A stretch of 64,000 bases of DNA, from the NCBI GenBank assembly GCA_946902985.2, contig OX336391.1:149929545-149993544 (forward strand), read 5' to 3'. The position numbers and the translations under genes were made by a program. Below the pieces are notes generated by a model. It was given only the letters and a program-made list of their open reading frames with translations, did no database searches and had not been told where the DNA came from. Shown piece by piece: positions 45,107-56,362 of this stretch. Source of the stretch: Meconema thalassinum (taxonomy: Eukaryota; Arthropoda; Insecta; Orthoptera; Tettigoniidae). Positions within the stretch are counted from its first letter, which is position 1; each line of letters opens with the position of its first letter.

Positions 45107-46571
45107 CACACATCAAAAAAAGTTTTGCATCACCTCGGTTCCAAGAGTTCCGGAACCGTTAAATACAAAGGGAATAGAGATCAACACAAACAACATTTCA
45201 GCTCGTTTTATTGCTCATGAGACCCACACATTGCATGTTGTACCATCATACAGCTAGACTTTCAGCATTTGTGGTCCAGATTGCAGTACACACCACTACC
45301 TCTAATACCCAGTAGCACGTCCTCTTGCATTGATGCATGCCTGTATTCGCCGTGGCATACTATCCACAAGTTCATCAAGACACTGTTGGTCCAAATTGTC
45401 CCACTCCTCAACGACAATTCGGCGTAAATCTCTCAGAGTGGTTGGTGGGTCAAGACGTCCATAAACTGCCCTTTTCAACATATCCCAGGCATGTTCGATA
45501 GGTTTCATGTCTGGCGAACATGCTGGCCACTGTAGTCGAGCGATGTCGTTATCTTGAAGGAACGCATTCACAAGATGTGCACGATGAGGTCGAGAATTGT
45601 CGTCCATGAAGACAAATGCCTCTCCAATATTCTGCCGATATGGTTGCACTAAGGGTCGGAGGATGTCATTCAGGTATCGTAAAGCCGTTTCGGAGCCTTC
45701 CATGACCACCAGTGGCGTACGTCGGCCCCACATAATGCCACCCCAAAACATCAGGGAACCACCACCTTGCTGCACTCGCTGGACAGTGTGTCTAAGACGT
45801 TCAGCCTGACCAGGGTGCCTCCAAACACGTCTCCGACGATTGTCTGGTTGAAGGCATATGCGACACTCATCGGTGAAGAGAACGTGATGCCAATTCCGTG
45901 GGGTCCATTCAGCATGTTGTTGGGCCCATCTGTACCGCGCTGCATGGTGTCGGGGTTGCAAAGCTGGACCTCGCCATGGACGTCGGGAGTGAAGTTGCGC
46001 ATCATGCAGCCTATTGCGCACAGTTTGAGTTGAAACACGACGTCCTGTGGCTGAACGAAACGCATTATTCAACATGGTGGCATTGCTGTCAGGGTTCCTC
46101 CGAGCGGCAATCCGTAAGTAGCGGTCATCCACTACAGTAGTAGCCCTTGGGCGGCCTGAGCGAGGCCTGTCATCGACAGTTCCTGTATCTCTGTACCTCC
46201 TCCATGTCCGAACAACATCGCTTTGGTTCACTCTGAGACGCCTGGAAACTTCCCTTGTTGAGAGCCCTTCTTGACACAAAGTAACAATGCGGACGCGATC
46301 GAACTGCGGTATTGACCTTCTAGGCATGGTAGAACTACAGACAACATGAGCAGCGTACCTTCGTCCTGGTGGAATGACTGGAACTGATCGGCTGTCGTAC
46401 CCCCTCCGTCTAATAGGCCCTGCTCATGCATGGTTGTTTACATCTTTGAGCAGTTTTAGTGACATCTATGAACAGTCAAAGGGACTGTATCTTGGAGACA
46501 ATATACACAGTCAACGTCTATATGCCGGAGATCTGGGAACCGAGGTGATGCAAAACTTTTTTTGATGTGTG
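45107..46571 (-). mobile_element. Tc1-type transposon, apparently intact
   Basis: 1,465 bp with perfect 32-bp inverted repeats (CACACATCAAAAAAAGTTTT onward) and TA at both sides (45105-45106, 46572-46573). Removing it and one TA restores a normal satellite unit (GCGTTCATA then CTATTCGTC). It carries one open transposase gene on the minus strand. Confidence 0.95.
45302..46327 (-). CDS. Tc1-type transposase, 341 aa, DD34E
   Basis: A single uninterrupted frame with an ATG start (MPRRSIPQFDRVR), of the usual length for the family (about 340 aa). The N-terminus (1-110) has two helix-turn-helix regions with a GRPR-type motif at 58-61 between them, for binding the inverted repeats. The catalytic domain has Asp153 in FTDECRI, Asp243 in FMDDNSRPHRA and Glu278 in SPDMKPIEHAWD, with 34 residues between the last two. 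The Gly-rich segment QQGGGSLMFWGGI is present. The enzyme would cut and paste the element at TA sites in the nucleus. Nothing in the frame is broken; terminal repeats are identical. The copy is recent and may be able to move. Confidence 0.95.
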   Translation of the reverse strand: MPRRSIPQFDRVRIVTLCQEGLSTREVSRRLRVNQSDVVRTWRRYRDTGTVDDRPRSGRPRATTVVDDRYLRIAARRNPDSNATMLNNAFRSATGRRVSTQTVRNRLHDAQLHSRRPWRGPALQPRHHAARYRWAQQHAEWTPRNWHHVLFTDECRICLQPDNRRRRVWRHPGQAERLRHTVQRVQQGGGSLMFWGGIMWGRRTPLVVMEGSETALRYLNDILRPLVQPYRQNIGEAFVFMDDNSRPHRAHLVNAFLQDNDIARLQWPACSPDMKPIEHAWDMLKRAVYGRLDPPTTLRDLRRIVVEEWDNLDQQCLDELVDSMPRRIQACINARGRATGY

Positions 46572-47760
46572 TACTATTCGTCTGATAGCGATGAAACTTG
46601 GGTGAGATGTTGTGTACACTTCAGGGAAGGTTTCTGGGTTAGTAAATTCACTTTACAATAGGTATCGCACAAGAAGATTAAACAAACGAGCGATGACGCG
46701 CGAAGTGTTTCAACATTGTCCCGTATACGTTCATATACCATTCGTCTGATAGCGACTAAAATTAGGTGAGTTGTTGTGTACACTCCATGGAAAGTTTCAG
46801 GCTTAGTTAATCCATTTTACAATAGGTAGCGCTCAAGTAGATTCAACATATGGGCGAAGGCGCGCGAAGCGTTTCAACCAATTCCTGTATGCGTTCATAT
46901 ACCATTTGTCCGAAAGCGATGAAACTTTGGTGAGATGTTGTGTGCACTTCAGGGAAGGTTTCTGGCTTAGTACATCCACTTTACAATAGGTATCGCACAA
47001 GTAGATTCAACAAATGAGTAATGGCGTGCGTATCGTAAAAAAAAAAATCCGTATACGTTCATATACCATTCATGCGATTGCAATGAAATTTGGAGAAATG
47101 TTGTTTCCACTCCCGCAAATATTTCTGATTTAGAAAATCCATTTTACAATTGGTAGCGCACGATTAGATTCAATTAATGGGCGACAGCGCGAGAATCGTT
47201 TCAACCAAGACCCGTATGCGTTCATATAACATTCATCCGATTATCATAAAACTTTGGGGAGTTGAGCACAGTCCTGCGAAGGTGTATGAATTAGTAAATC
47301 CGTTTTACAATTGGTTGCGCACAAGTAGATTCAACAAATGAGTGTCGTCGCGCGAATCGTTTAAGCAAAAACCCGTATGCGTTCATATGCCATCCATCCG
47401 ATTGCGACGAAATTTTCATGAGTTGTTGTGTACACGCCAGGCAAGGATTTCACTTAGTAAATCCATTTTACAATTGGTAGCGTACGAGTATATTCAACAA
47501 ATGGGTGACGGCGCTCGAATCGCTTCAACAAAGTCCCGTATGCGTTCTTATACCATTCATTTCATTGCGATGAAAATTTGGTGAGTTGTTGAGCACGCTC
47601 CCATGATTATTTTGAGATAGTAAATCAATTTTACAATAGTTAGAGGTGGTTAACGGAAAATGAAAAACAATAATAGGAATCCAAAAGCACTTCAACATAC
47701 AAAGTTACAATGGCAACACTTTCTTTGATTGGCATTGCAACGCATGCAGGGTACAGCTAG

Positions 47761-50609
47761 TATATACATAAAAATGAAGCGCTGTTCGTTAGTCTCGCTA
47801 AAACTCGAGAACGGCTGGACCAATTTGGCTAATTTTGGTCTTGAATTATTTGAGGAAGTCCAGAGAAAGTTTAAAAGATGAATAAATATGAAAGTTGTAG
47901 CGCACGAGTAGATTCAACAAATGAGTGACGGCACGCGAATCACTTAAACAAAGTCCCGTATGCGTTCATATACTATTCATCGATTGCGATCGAATTTGAT
48001 GGGTTGTTGTGCACAGTCCAGGAAAAGTTATAGGTGTATTAAATCGAATTTAAAATAGATGGCGCGAGTAGCTCCAACAAAAGGGCGTGCGTTTGTTTCA
48101 AGAAAGTCCCACATGCGTTCATACACCATTCATCCCATTGCGATGAAACTTGGGCAGGATGTTCTGTACACTTCAGGTAAGGATTCTGGCTTAGTAAATC
48201 CACTTAACAATACGTAGTGCACGAGTAGATTCAACAAATGAGCGACGAGGTGCGAAGCGTTTCAACAAAGTCCTGTATGCGCTCACATACCATTCGTCCG
48301 ATAGCGATGAAACTAGGGTGAGAGGTTGTGTACACTCCAGGCAAGGTTTCTGGCTTAGTAAATCCATGTTATAAGAGGTAGCGCACGAGTAGATTCAACA
48401 AATGAGCGACGACTCGCGAAGCGTTTCGCTGAAGTCCCGTATGCGTTCATATACTATTCGTCTGATAGCGATGAAACTAGGGTGAGATGTTGTGTACACA
48501 TCAGGGAAGGTTTCTGGCTTAGTAAATCCACTTAACAATAGGCAGGGCACGAGTAGATTCAACAAATGAGCGACGACGGGCGAAGCGTTTCAACAAAGTC
48601 CTGTATGCGTTTACATACCATTCGTCCGATAGCGATGAAACTTGGGAGAGAGGTTGTGTACACTTCAGGCAAGGTTTCTGGCTTAGTAAATCTACTTTAC
48701 GATAGGTAGGGCATGAGTAGATTCCACAAATGAGCGACGACACGCGAAGCGTTTCAACAAAGTCCCGTATGCGTTCATATACTATTCGTCTGATAGCGAT
48801 GACACTTGGGTGAGATGTTGTGTACACTTCAGGGAAGCTTTCTGGGTTAGTAAATCCACTTTATAATATGTATCGCACAAGTAGATTATACAAATGAGCA
48901 ACGACGCGCGAAGTGTTTCAACATAGTTCCGTATGCGTTCATATACCATTCGTCCGATAGCGACTAAACTTGGGTGAGGTATTGTGTACTCTTCAGGGAA
49001 GGTTTCTGGCTTAGTAAATCCACTTAACAGCAGGTAGCACACGAGTAGATTCAACAAATGAGCGATGACGGTCGAAGCGTTTCAACAAAGTCCTGAATGC
49101 GTTCACATACCTTTCGTCCGATAGCAATGAAACTTGGGTGAGAAGTTGTGTACACTTCAGGCAAGGTTTTTGGGTTAGCAAATCCACTTTACGATAGGAA
49201 GGGCACGAGTAGATTCAACAAATGAGCGACGACACACGAAGCGTTTCAACTAACTCCCGAATGCGTTCATATGCTATTCGTCTGATAGCGATGAAACTTG
49301 GGTGAGATTTTGTGTTCACTTCGTGGAAGGTTTCTGGGTTAGTAAATGCACTTTACAATATGTATCGCACAAGTAGATTAAACAAATGAGCGACGACGCG
49401 CGAAGTGTTTCAACATAGTCCCGTATTCGTTCATATACCATTCGTCCGATAGCGACTAAACTTGGGTGAGATTTTTCGTACACTCCAGGGAAAGTTTCAG
49501 GCTTAGTAAGTCTATTTTACAATAGGTAGCGCACAAGTAGATTCAATAAATGAGCGAAGACGCGCGAAGCGTTTCAACAAAGTTCCGTATGCGTTCATAT
49601 ACCTTTCGTCCGATAGCGATGAAACTTGGGTGAGATGTTGTGTATACTTCATGGAAGGTTTCTGGCGTAGTACATCCACTTTACAATACGTATCGCACAA
49701 GTAGATTCAACAAATGATCGACAGCACGCGAATCGCTTAAACAAAGTCCCGTAGCGTTCATATACCATTCATCCGATTGCTATGAATCTTTGGTTGAATT
49801 GTTGTGCACACTCCAGGAAATGTTTCTGACTTAGTAAGTCCATTTTACAATAGGTAGCGCACGAGTAGATTCCACAAGTAAGTAACGGCACGCGTATCGT
49901 TTAAAAAATAAAATCTTATGCGTTCATATACCAATCATGCGATTGCAATGAAATTTAGAGAAATGTTGTTTCCATTCCCGCAAAGATTTCTGATTTAGTA
50001 AATCCATTTTACAATTGGTAGCGCACGAGTAGATTCAACTAATGAGCGACAGCACGTGAATCGTTTCAACCAAGTCCCGTATGCGTTCATATACCATTCA
50101 TCCGATTGTGATAAAAATTTGGTGAGTTGAGTACAGTCTGGCGAAGGTGTATGAATTAGTAAATCCGTTCTTCAAAGGGTGGTGCACAAGAAGATTCAAC
50201 AATTGAGTGAAGGCGCGTGAATCGTTTAAACAAAATATGCCATTCAACCGATTGCGACGAAACGTTCATGAGTTGTTGTGTACACGCCAGGGAAGGTTTT
50301 CGACTTAGTAAATCCATTTTACAATAGGTAGCGTTCGAGTATATTCAACAAAAGGGTGACGGCGCTCGAATCGTTTCAACAAAGTCCCGTATGCGTTCAT
50401 ATACCATTCATGTAATTGCGATGAAACTTTGGTGAGTTGTTGAGCACGCTCCCATGATTTTCCGAGATAGTAAATCAATTTTACATTAGTTTAGAGATGG
50501 TTAACGGACAATAAATAAATATTTGGAATCCAAAAGCACTTCAACAAACAAAGTTACAACGCCAACACTTTCCTTGATTGGCATTGCAACGCATGCCGGG
50601 TACAGCTAG
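47761..50609 (+). mobile_element. Helitron H3 with 165-bp satellite, directly after H2
   Basis: Starts at the base after the H2 CTAG (TATATACATAAAAATGAAGC, then GCTGTTCGTTAGTCTCGC) and ends with GGCAT...ATGCC and GGGTACAGCTAG at 50609. It has about fifteen satellite units. The head-to-tail junction has no intervening host DNA apart from possible shared T/TA. No coding capacity; small frames are repeat translations. Confidence 0.85.
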
Positions 50610-50769
50610 TATACATTAAATGTAGAGTAATGTAAACAAATGTCTCCTTGAACCTCCAGCTCTATTTGGACGAGGCGCCGCTGCTTGTATGTAAGCAGTG
50701 TCCTTAAAATCTATGAAATTAACTATGCTGTATTTCTGAAATACAAAATACTATCGAAATCATATCTGT
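50610..50769. other. Short unassigned spacer
   Basis: 160 bp between the Helitron and the MITE with no recognisable content. Confidence 0.5.
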
Positions 50770-50771
50770 TA

Positions 50772-51151
50772 TAGTTCCCTCACTTTCCTGGTTGAAGAGC
50801 GGCGACTCAAACGTAAGGCAGTAGCACGCGCTGACAATAACCATTGTTCGCTACTGACCAATAGCTGACGGTTGTTGACCAATGCTTCCTCTATCACTCC
50901 ACGTGGACTCCAAAGTCCCACCCTGGCGTTTAACGCGTGTCTCACGCAGGTATCAGGTGCTCAGTGTTGCACTTCTGCACATAGTTCTGTTCAGTCTCTC
51001 AGTTTGCTCTCAGTGGCTACGGTGGAAAGTTGACAACGCTGTGTCTCGCGCTGGGAAAGCCTTGGCTCCAGGTAGCCATGGAATGTTAACATATCCGCCC
51101 AGGTATATTTCAAAGGCAAGCCGCTCGTTAACCAGGAAAGTAAGGGAACTA
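50772..51151. mobile_element. MITE, 380 bp, TA-flanked
   Basis: Inverted ends TAGTTCCCTCACTTTCCTGG and, from the right, TAGTTCCCTTACTTTCCTGG, about 33 bp with few differences, each preceded by TA. The size and TA duplication fit a mariner-derived MITE. The GC-rich interior has no transposase. Confidence 0.85.
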
Positions 51152-51421
51152 TACTAAGTTATTTAAACAAACAAACATACAAAAAATAATTAAATGACAG
51201 GAATGAAATTATTTGAAAATAACTGAAGTATCAAATAAAATATTATATTTGGTATCTACAGTAGTAAAATATTTTCTAAAAACCTTTAAAAAGTACTGTG
51301 ATGCTCATAAGATTTTTTGAATAGTGAAACATGTGTCTTAACGTTTTATGTATATATGATTATTATTATTATTATTGCTATCGTACATTCCCTTTTAAGA
51401 GAGCGTGTGTACTTGAACAAT
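51152..51421. other. A/T-rich unassigned spacer
   Basis: 270 bp with an ATT run at 51359-51376. No gene. Confidence 0.5.
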
Positions 51422-51423
51422 TA

Positions 51424-52287
51424 TAAGGTGCATTCAAAAAGTAACGAACTGGAGGCATAATTACAGAAACCAGTACCTGTATTTTAGAAGTATTGCCCCT
51501 GGCTGTTGAGACACTTGTCCCACTGTGACACGAGGCAGTGAATGGCTGTCTCATTAAATTCCCTCGCTGCGATGTGAACCAGTTCCGCATGTACAGCTGG
51601 ACGTCGGCGTCCGAGATGAATCGTTGGCCCTGCAGAGCCCTTTTCAGGGGACCAAACATGGCGTTATCACAGGGAAAGAGGTCTGGACTGTATGGAGGGT
51701 GGCTGAGAACCTCCCATTTGAATTTCTGCAGGAGTGCCACGACTGTGTTGGCCGTATGAGGTCGTGCATTGTCGTGGAGCGACCACGGCGACTATGGCGT
51801 TCACTGTCACTCGGCGGTCCTGGGTAATGAGTGCATCAACCAGCTGGACGTATTCATCTGTAATGCAGGGGGGTGCCCCAGACCGGGCATCGTCGGCTAA
51901 CGACACCCGTCCTTCCCTGAAGCGCTTGTGCCACGCCTTGACCCTTGCAAGGGGTATGCAGTGTTCGCCGTACACTTGTGACATTCGGTGATGAATGTCC
52001 GTTCTCCCTAATCCTTCCGCTGTCAGAAACCGAACAACACCTCTTTGCTCTTCGGTTGACGCCTCCATGTCACTGTTTGCAATGCGACTGGCAGCGTTAG
52101 AAGATTGATGCATGCTGCTGCTCCCTTTGTATCGTCACGTGACGTGCACGGGTGCCCTCTAGCGACGGGCTGTGACCTTCCACGCTCTGGTCGGAACCAC
52201 ACCTCGTTACACACGCCACGATTAGCTGATGTCGTCACCGGTTTGCGCATTCCAGCCTCCAGCTCGTTACTTTTTGAACGCACCTTA
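51424..52287 (-). mobile_element. mariner element, internally deleted (864 bp)
   Basis: Ends TAAGGTGCATTCAAAAAGTA (left) and TAAGGTGCGTTCAAAAAGTA (right, inverted) with TA outside both. A full mariner is about 1.3 kb, so some 400 bp are missing from the middle. It could still be mobilised in trans if its ends are recognised. Confidence 0.9.
51450..52113 (-). pseudogene. mariner transposase with internal deletion
   Basis: The N-terminal part (148-codon frame from 52113) has GVVRFLTAEGLGRTDIHHRM and RVKAWHKRFREGR, the mariner helix-turn-helix domain. The C-terminal part in another frame has HPPYSPDLFPCDNAMFGPLK, the final catalytic Asp block. The region with the first two Asp positions is absent, with the junction near 51740. 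Non-functional as an enzyme. Confidence 0.9.
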
Positions 52288-52309
52288 TATCACGACAACC
52301 CAGTCTTGC

Positions 52310-52725
52310 GGCGGCGTTCTTCCCAAATCCTCTTCATTCGTGCACTATGTTCTTTCTTCCGTTCGTTCACCCGTCCACTTTTTTCTTGGCATCTTTGGTA
52401 GCAGTTCTATATAAAATTTATGTTTCATTATGGTCTGTCTAAATTTAACCCGATCATTCATGTCGTGAATCGTGATGTTTAGCTGCTTGAGGTCTTTTTC
52501 CGTTTCCTGTATACATTTGGACTTGATTTTACTGTTGAGGGTGGTGTTGAAAAATTGTTTTGAAATTCTGTGCTGGTCCATTCTGTATAATTATTGACCA
52601 AACAATTTAGCTCATCTCTTTCTGAAAGTGTCGGTGATAGTTTGTATGGTTTTATAAATTTTTGATGATGATTATTATTAATATTATTATAATACAACGC
52701 CTCCAAGTAGTTAGATAATGTTTGC
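52310..52725 (-). pseudogene. LINE C-terminal tail fragment (family L)
   Basis: On the minus strand KCIQETEKDLKQLNITIHDM, then FRQTIMKHKF, and a basic end RKKWTGERTEERT followed by EHSARMKRIWEERRR. It parallels the C-terminus at 30532. No RT portion. Confidence 0.65.
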
Positions 52726-52740
52726 ATTAATCAGTCAATT

Positions 52741-53110
52741 AATAGTACATACGACTGTTTATGTTCGACGATAATTATAACTATTTTATGTTCGAACATA
52801 AATATTCATAAATATCTGTCGAGATTTCGTCAATTTTATATACTGAACAGAGCGCATGGGACGCAGAGAATACCTTGTATTTGACCATGGCCTTCTCGAA
52901 TACCCCACTATGACACGAGCCACGCAGTGAAATTTAAAATAGATGTCTGTGGAAGTCAGCACAGGTGCGATCCTATTCTTTCCTAATTGGTCAAACAACT
53001 GTTTCTTGAGCTCTGATTGGTGGGAGAAACTGTTTCTTAATGAAAAATAGGGTTATAATGACCCTCATTATGATACAGTTTTCTGACATATAATATTTAC
53101 ATTTCGACAT
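52741..53110 (-). mobile_element. Repeat M core fragment
   Basis: GACTGTTTATGTTCGACGAT and GGTCAAACAACTGTTTCTTG match 29109 and 29493 in the same orientation and 24217-24650 inverted. It has no terminal repeats of its own at these points. Confidence 0.7.
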
Positions 53111-53955
53111 TGTCGAATATAAACATCCTTTCAAACACGCTAACCCATTAAATATCTGACACTTTAAGTAATAGTATTTAGCAATCTCTTTAATACTGTA
53201 CTCCAAACTCTGTGTGCCGAATATTTGAAGACCACTTCATCCCATTCTCAGTGCTCTAATTACTCAAAGTGCTATGTTGATGCAGCCTTAGTAATATTTG
53301 CCCGATATGATTCGAGCGTGTTTGTATTCGACTCCTGCTTGGGGTGATTGCTTGCTGCTCCCATCAATATTGATGCGCGCCTCTGGCGAGTTAATGAACT
53401 GTTTCTGTTAGGAGAAACCACATTAAAGCTCGTCTGTATTCAATATTTCGTGGATAACACACATGTGAGATGTGTGATTTAACATCAAAGGCTTTGGTTC
53501 GTGAGTGGCACCTGAACGGGAATAAACAAACCTTAATGGATTGAACTGATCCCCGGATCTAATAACATCTGTCAGTGCGACAAAGGTTTAGCCTTACTGC
53601 ACAGTATCCAGGGGAATAAGCGTTCATTGGGTCAATTGATGACCTGGTAATGAGGAATATGTTTAACTCGTTGGAATAATAAATTGCAGAAAATGCAAGA
53701 GAGTTGATTTTTTTGTAAGGTATGCTAGTAAAAACAATTTGACGAGTAAATTACACGTAAGAGCTCAAAATAAACTTGGAATATCAGAATTTGCCAAGAT
53801 TTGTTGAAGGGTGAAATTACAAAATTTGACTGAAGCTGAAGTTTAATTTAATATAATTTAATGTAATGCCTCCAGTAGAATACAATTATATTCCAATTAC
53901 TGGACACCGACCTATAATAATACGTTTAATATATTTAATAATAATAATAATAATT
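53111..53955. other. Unassigned sequence
   Basis: No gene; AATAATAAT run at 53936-53968. Confidence 0.45.
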
Positions 53956-53959
53956 ATAA

Positions 53960-54450
53960 TAATAATACTCAACGAAAGAATGGCCAATAAAACACGTGCT
54001 GAAAAATTACGCAACGCCTACACAATCACTTGGAATATTTACAACAAGAAATCACTTTCCACTAAAGCCGAGCTCCATCACTACCACACAGTCATTCTCC
54101 CAGAGGCACTCCATGTGACTGTGACGTCATCGTTAATCATCAACATAAAATACATTGAGATGAGAGAACGGCAGATAATGAGGAAAATATTTGAACCAAA
54201 GCTTCAGGACGGTATCTGGATGAGGAAAAGCTCAGAAGAACTGTATTCACTGACTGAACGATTCGCCTCACTTGCACGGAAAAGACGCATGAATTTCTAC
54301 GGGCATAAAGCTCCAATGGACAACTTCCGACTGACCAAGAAAATCTTTCTCATAGTCAGCATTGACCCACTAACAACGACACGGACTGCATCATATAGAC
54401 AAAAAGTTCTCTTCTTCATCTTCTTCTTGGTTGTAGGTCGATTTCAAACG
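53960..54450 (+). pseudogene. LINE ORF2 C-terminal fragment (family L)
   Basis: Open frame with LRNAYTITWNIYNKKSLSTK, AELHHYHTVILPEALHVT and ARKRRMNFYGHKAPMDNFRL, in the same order as the fragment at 23280. The YLG motif and RT are missing upstream. The frame runs to 54456 but the last part is not clearly LINE. Confidence 0.7.
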
Positions 54451-54519
54451 TCGTGACCCTTCACGGAATTCTGTAAAAAAAAAACACCATACACCGCGGT
54501 CTTCTGCTGAGTGTATTAA

Positions 54520-54790
54520 TTTCTGAAGTGGCAGATTAGTCAGACTCGTTATCTGGTCAAGGTACCGGTCCTCTCAGCGGTTTTCCGTCAACTTTACCCT
54601 GGATGATACACTTCTCAATTCCATCTCGCCGGATGACATGGCCGAAAAATTTCAACATTTGCCTTTGGATGTTTAGGAGTAAGCGTGCTTTAGGAGCAAT
54701 CCTTAAGCTCCTTCAGAATAGATTCAGTTGTTCTTCTTGCTATCCACGATATTCGTAGCATTCTTCGATAACACGTCACCCCTATGGGAA
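54520..54790 (-). pseudogene. LINE C-terminal fragment (RTE-like)
   Basis: On the minus strand CYRRMLRISWIARRTTESIL, then in another frame a GHVIRRDGIEKCIIQGKV-like stretch near 54610. It resembles the fragment at 4108. Short and frameshifted. Confidence 0.65.
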
Positions 54791-55080
54791 GGAATTTGAA
54801 ACTCAAAGCTGCATGGACACAAAAATGAAGGCGGGCACATAGCGAAAGGACGAGGGAGGTTTGGGAAGATAAGAAGGACAAGAAGACCAGTGCTAGATAA
54901 TGGTTCTACGTGCTCCTTAGAGGGTCAAACGCATTATATACAGCTACAATAATAATAATACTGATACTACTAATAATACAGTACATAGGCCTAATACGTA
55001 AATGAATCATGCTAACTACTAGATAACTTTAAATTTAACTTAGGTGCAGAAAAGCGAATTTTCCCACGTGACGTATCGCT
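54791..55080. other. Unassigned sequence
   Basis: 290 bp without recognisable content other than AATAAT repeats near 54947-54960. Confidence 0.45.
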
Positions 55081-55083
55081 TTA

Positions 55084-55132
55084 AGTTGGGTTTTCCTAGG
55101 CGCGGAAGCGGAGAGCGGAGTCGGCTCTCCTC
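55084..55132 (+). repeat. Left terminal inverted repeat of the Harbinger-like element
   Basis: Matches 61963-62011 in inverted orientation over about 48 bp with three or four differences. Confidence 0.85.
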
Positions 55133-55414
55133 CGGTCATATGTAATTTTAATGGTACTGTTTTCATAGAAGCGGAGCGGACCGCCGCTTGACAAGCGGAA
55201 CTCGCTCCTCCGCGTTCCTCTGCTCCGAGAGCAGACGAGTCCACTGTCGGCTGGCGGAGTGGCTGGACGTCTGTACAAGTTGTGTGTAGTTTTATTCAAT
55301 TGTGTCCCTTGTGTGTTTAGTATAAAGTGTGTGCACCATGAGTGTGTGTCCGTTTACTGCTTTCTGTTATAAACCTGCGATTTCAGTTCTTCTACATCTT
55401 TTATTTCTTGGTAT

Positions 55415-55740
55415 ACCGGGTGAGTTAGCCGAGGTCGTTACGGCATGTCTGCTGGCAGTCGCTCACATCCGGGAGGCGAGGAGGTTCGAATACCCCCGCC
55501 GTCAACCTTGAAGATGGTCTTCAGTGGTTTCCCATCTTCCTTCCAGGCAAATGCCGGGGTTGGTCCCTAAGTATAGGCCACAGCCGCTACCTTCCAATTC
55601 CTAGCCCTTACATTCCAACTCCCCCCCACAACGGTACTTGTAGCTCACCCATTGGGTGTCCGTCTCGAAGCAGCTACAAAATAGGCGAGCCGAACATGTC
55701 CTCGGACACTCCCGGCACTAAAAGCCATACGCTAAAAATA
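55415..55740 (+). mobile_element. SINE family F
   Basis: tRNA-like head GTGAGTTAGCCGAGGTCGTT with B-box GAGGTTCGAATACCCCCGCC. The body shares CCAGGCAAATGCCGGGG and GGCCACAGCCGCTACCTTCC with families A and G. The 3' part carries CGTCTCGAAGCAGCTAC and ends GGCACTAAAAGCCATACG. It truncates the Harbinger transposase frame. Confidence 0.8.
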
Positions 55741-55745
55741 ATTCT

Positions 55746-55972
55746 TGGTATAGATCATAGAACTCGTTTTTGGTCAATCGAAAGTACTGTTTGAATCTAA
55801 TTTCGTCATCAATTAAATGGTTATTTATAAGAATTTTAAATACTCCCTCATTTTCACGTGTTTTAAATATGCCACTTGCACATTTTCGATCCTTCACTGA
55901 ATGCAGTAGTAACTCTTCCTCCTCCTCCTCTTCCAAGTGTAATAAAATAAAAAGTCTTGATTCCACGTCCAT
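55746..55972 (-). pseudogene. PIF/Harbinger transposase, N-terminal fragment
   Basis: A minus-strand frame starting MDVESRLFILLHLEEEEEEE contains LINNHLIDDEIRFKQYFRLT and KNEFYDLYQELF. The (D)DExRFKxYFRL motif with a following Phe/Leu helix is typical of the start of HARBI1-like transposases. It ends where SINE F begins, and no DDE core was found. The frame runs a few codons into the SINE to 55718. Confidence 0.7.
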
Positions 55973-56362
55973 ATCGACCTCACGTTATCACTCCTATTGT
56001 CCGTCCAGAGTTAAGAGTGTACTGTAGCTCTTATGGCACAAGCGTTGCCACGTCTAGCGAATGTAGAAGGGCAGTTATTGTACAGTACTCCACACGAGTA
56101 GTACAGCCCGCTGCCGGACAGTATCAGCAAGCTGCTCATCCGGGCGGAATGTCGATCCTTCGCGCCATTATAATCTGCAACCTTTTACTATAATTCCCGT
56201 AAGAATAACGGAATTTGGATGAACAGTTTTTAATAAAGATAAAGACGGAGTTATTCCCCTAATGAGTGGGAGATCCGAGGATAGTAATTGATTTACATAA
56301 CAATGCTTAGAACGGATTATAAATACTGCGACAATTTACTATTTATTTACATTGGAATTTTA
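55973..56362. other. Unassigned interior of the Harbinger-like element
   Basis: CCAGAGTTAAGAGTGTACTG (56004) is mirrored at about 60407-60440, an inner inverted repeat. No gene. Confidence 0.5.

Larger units (their letters stand above)
44232..47760 (+). mobile_element. Helitron H2 with 165-bp satellite and nested Tc1-type transposon
   Basis: The 5' end TCTCTCTCTATATACAAATG follows a host A and leads into GCTGTTCGTTAGTCTCGC and AACGGCTGGACCGATTTGGC, a typical animal Helitron start. The 3' end is hairpin GGCAT...CATGC plus GGGTACAGCTAG at 47760. Between them lie about eleven satellite units of about 165 bp (GAGTAGATTC at 44381, 44546, 44712, 44876, 45040). No Rep/helicase. Length without the Tc1-type insertion is about 2.06 kb. 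Confidence 0.85.

Noticed and set aside
45597..46140. Plus-strand frames over the transposase
   Set aside because: Shadows of the 341-aa minus-strand transposase.
44381..50580. Regular 165-bp repeats considered as a CRISPR array or centromeric satellite
   Set aside because: Units are contiguous without unique spacers and lie inside Helitron ends; nothing prokaryotic is present.
55718..55745. C-terminal codons of the Harbinger fragment
   Set aside because: These lie in SINE F sequence, so they are not part of the original transposase.
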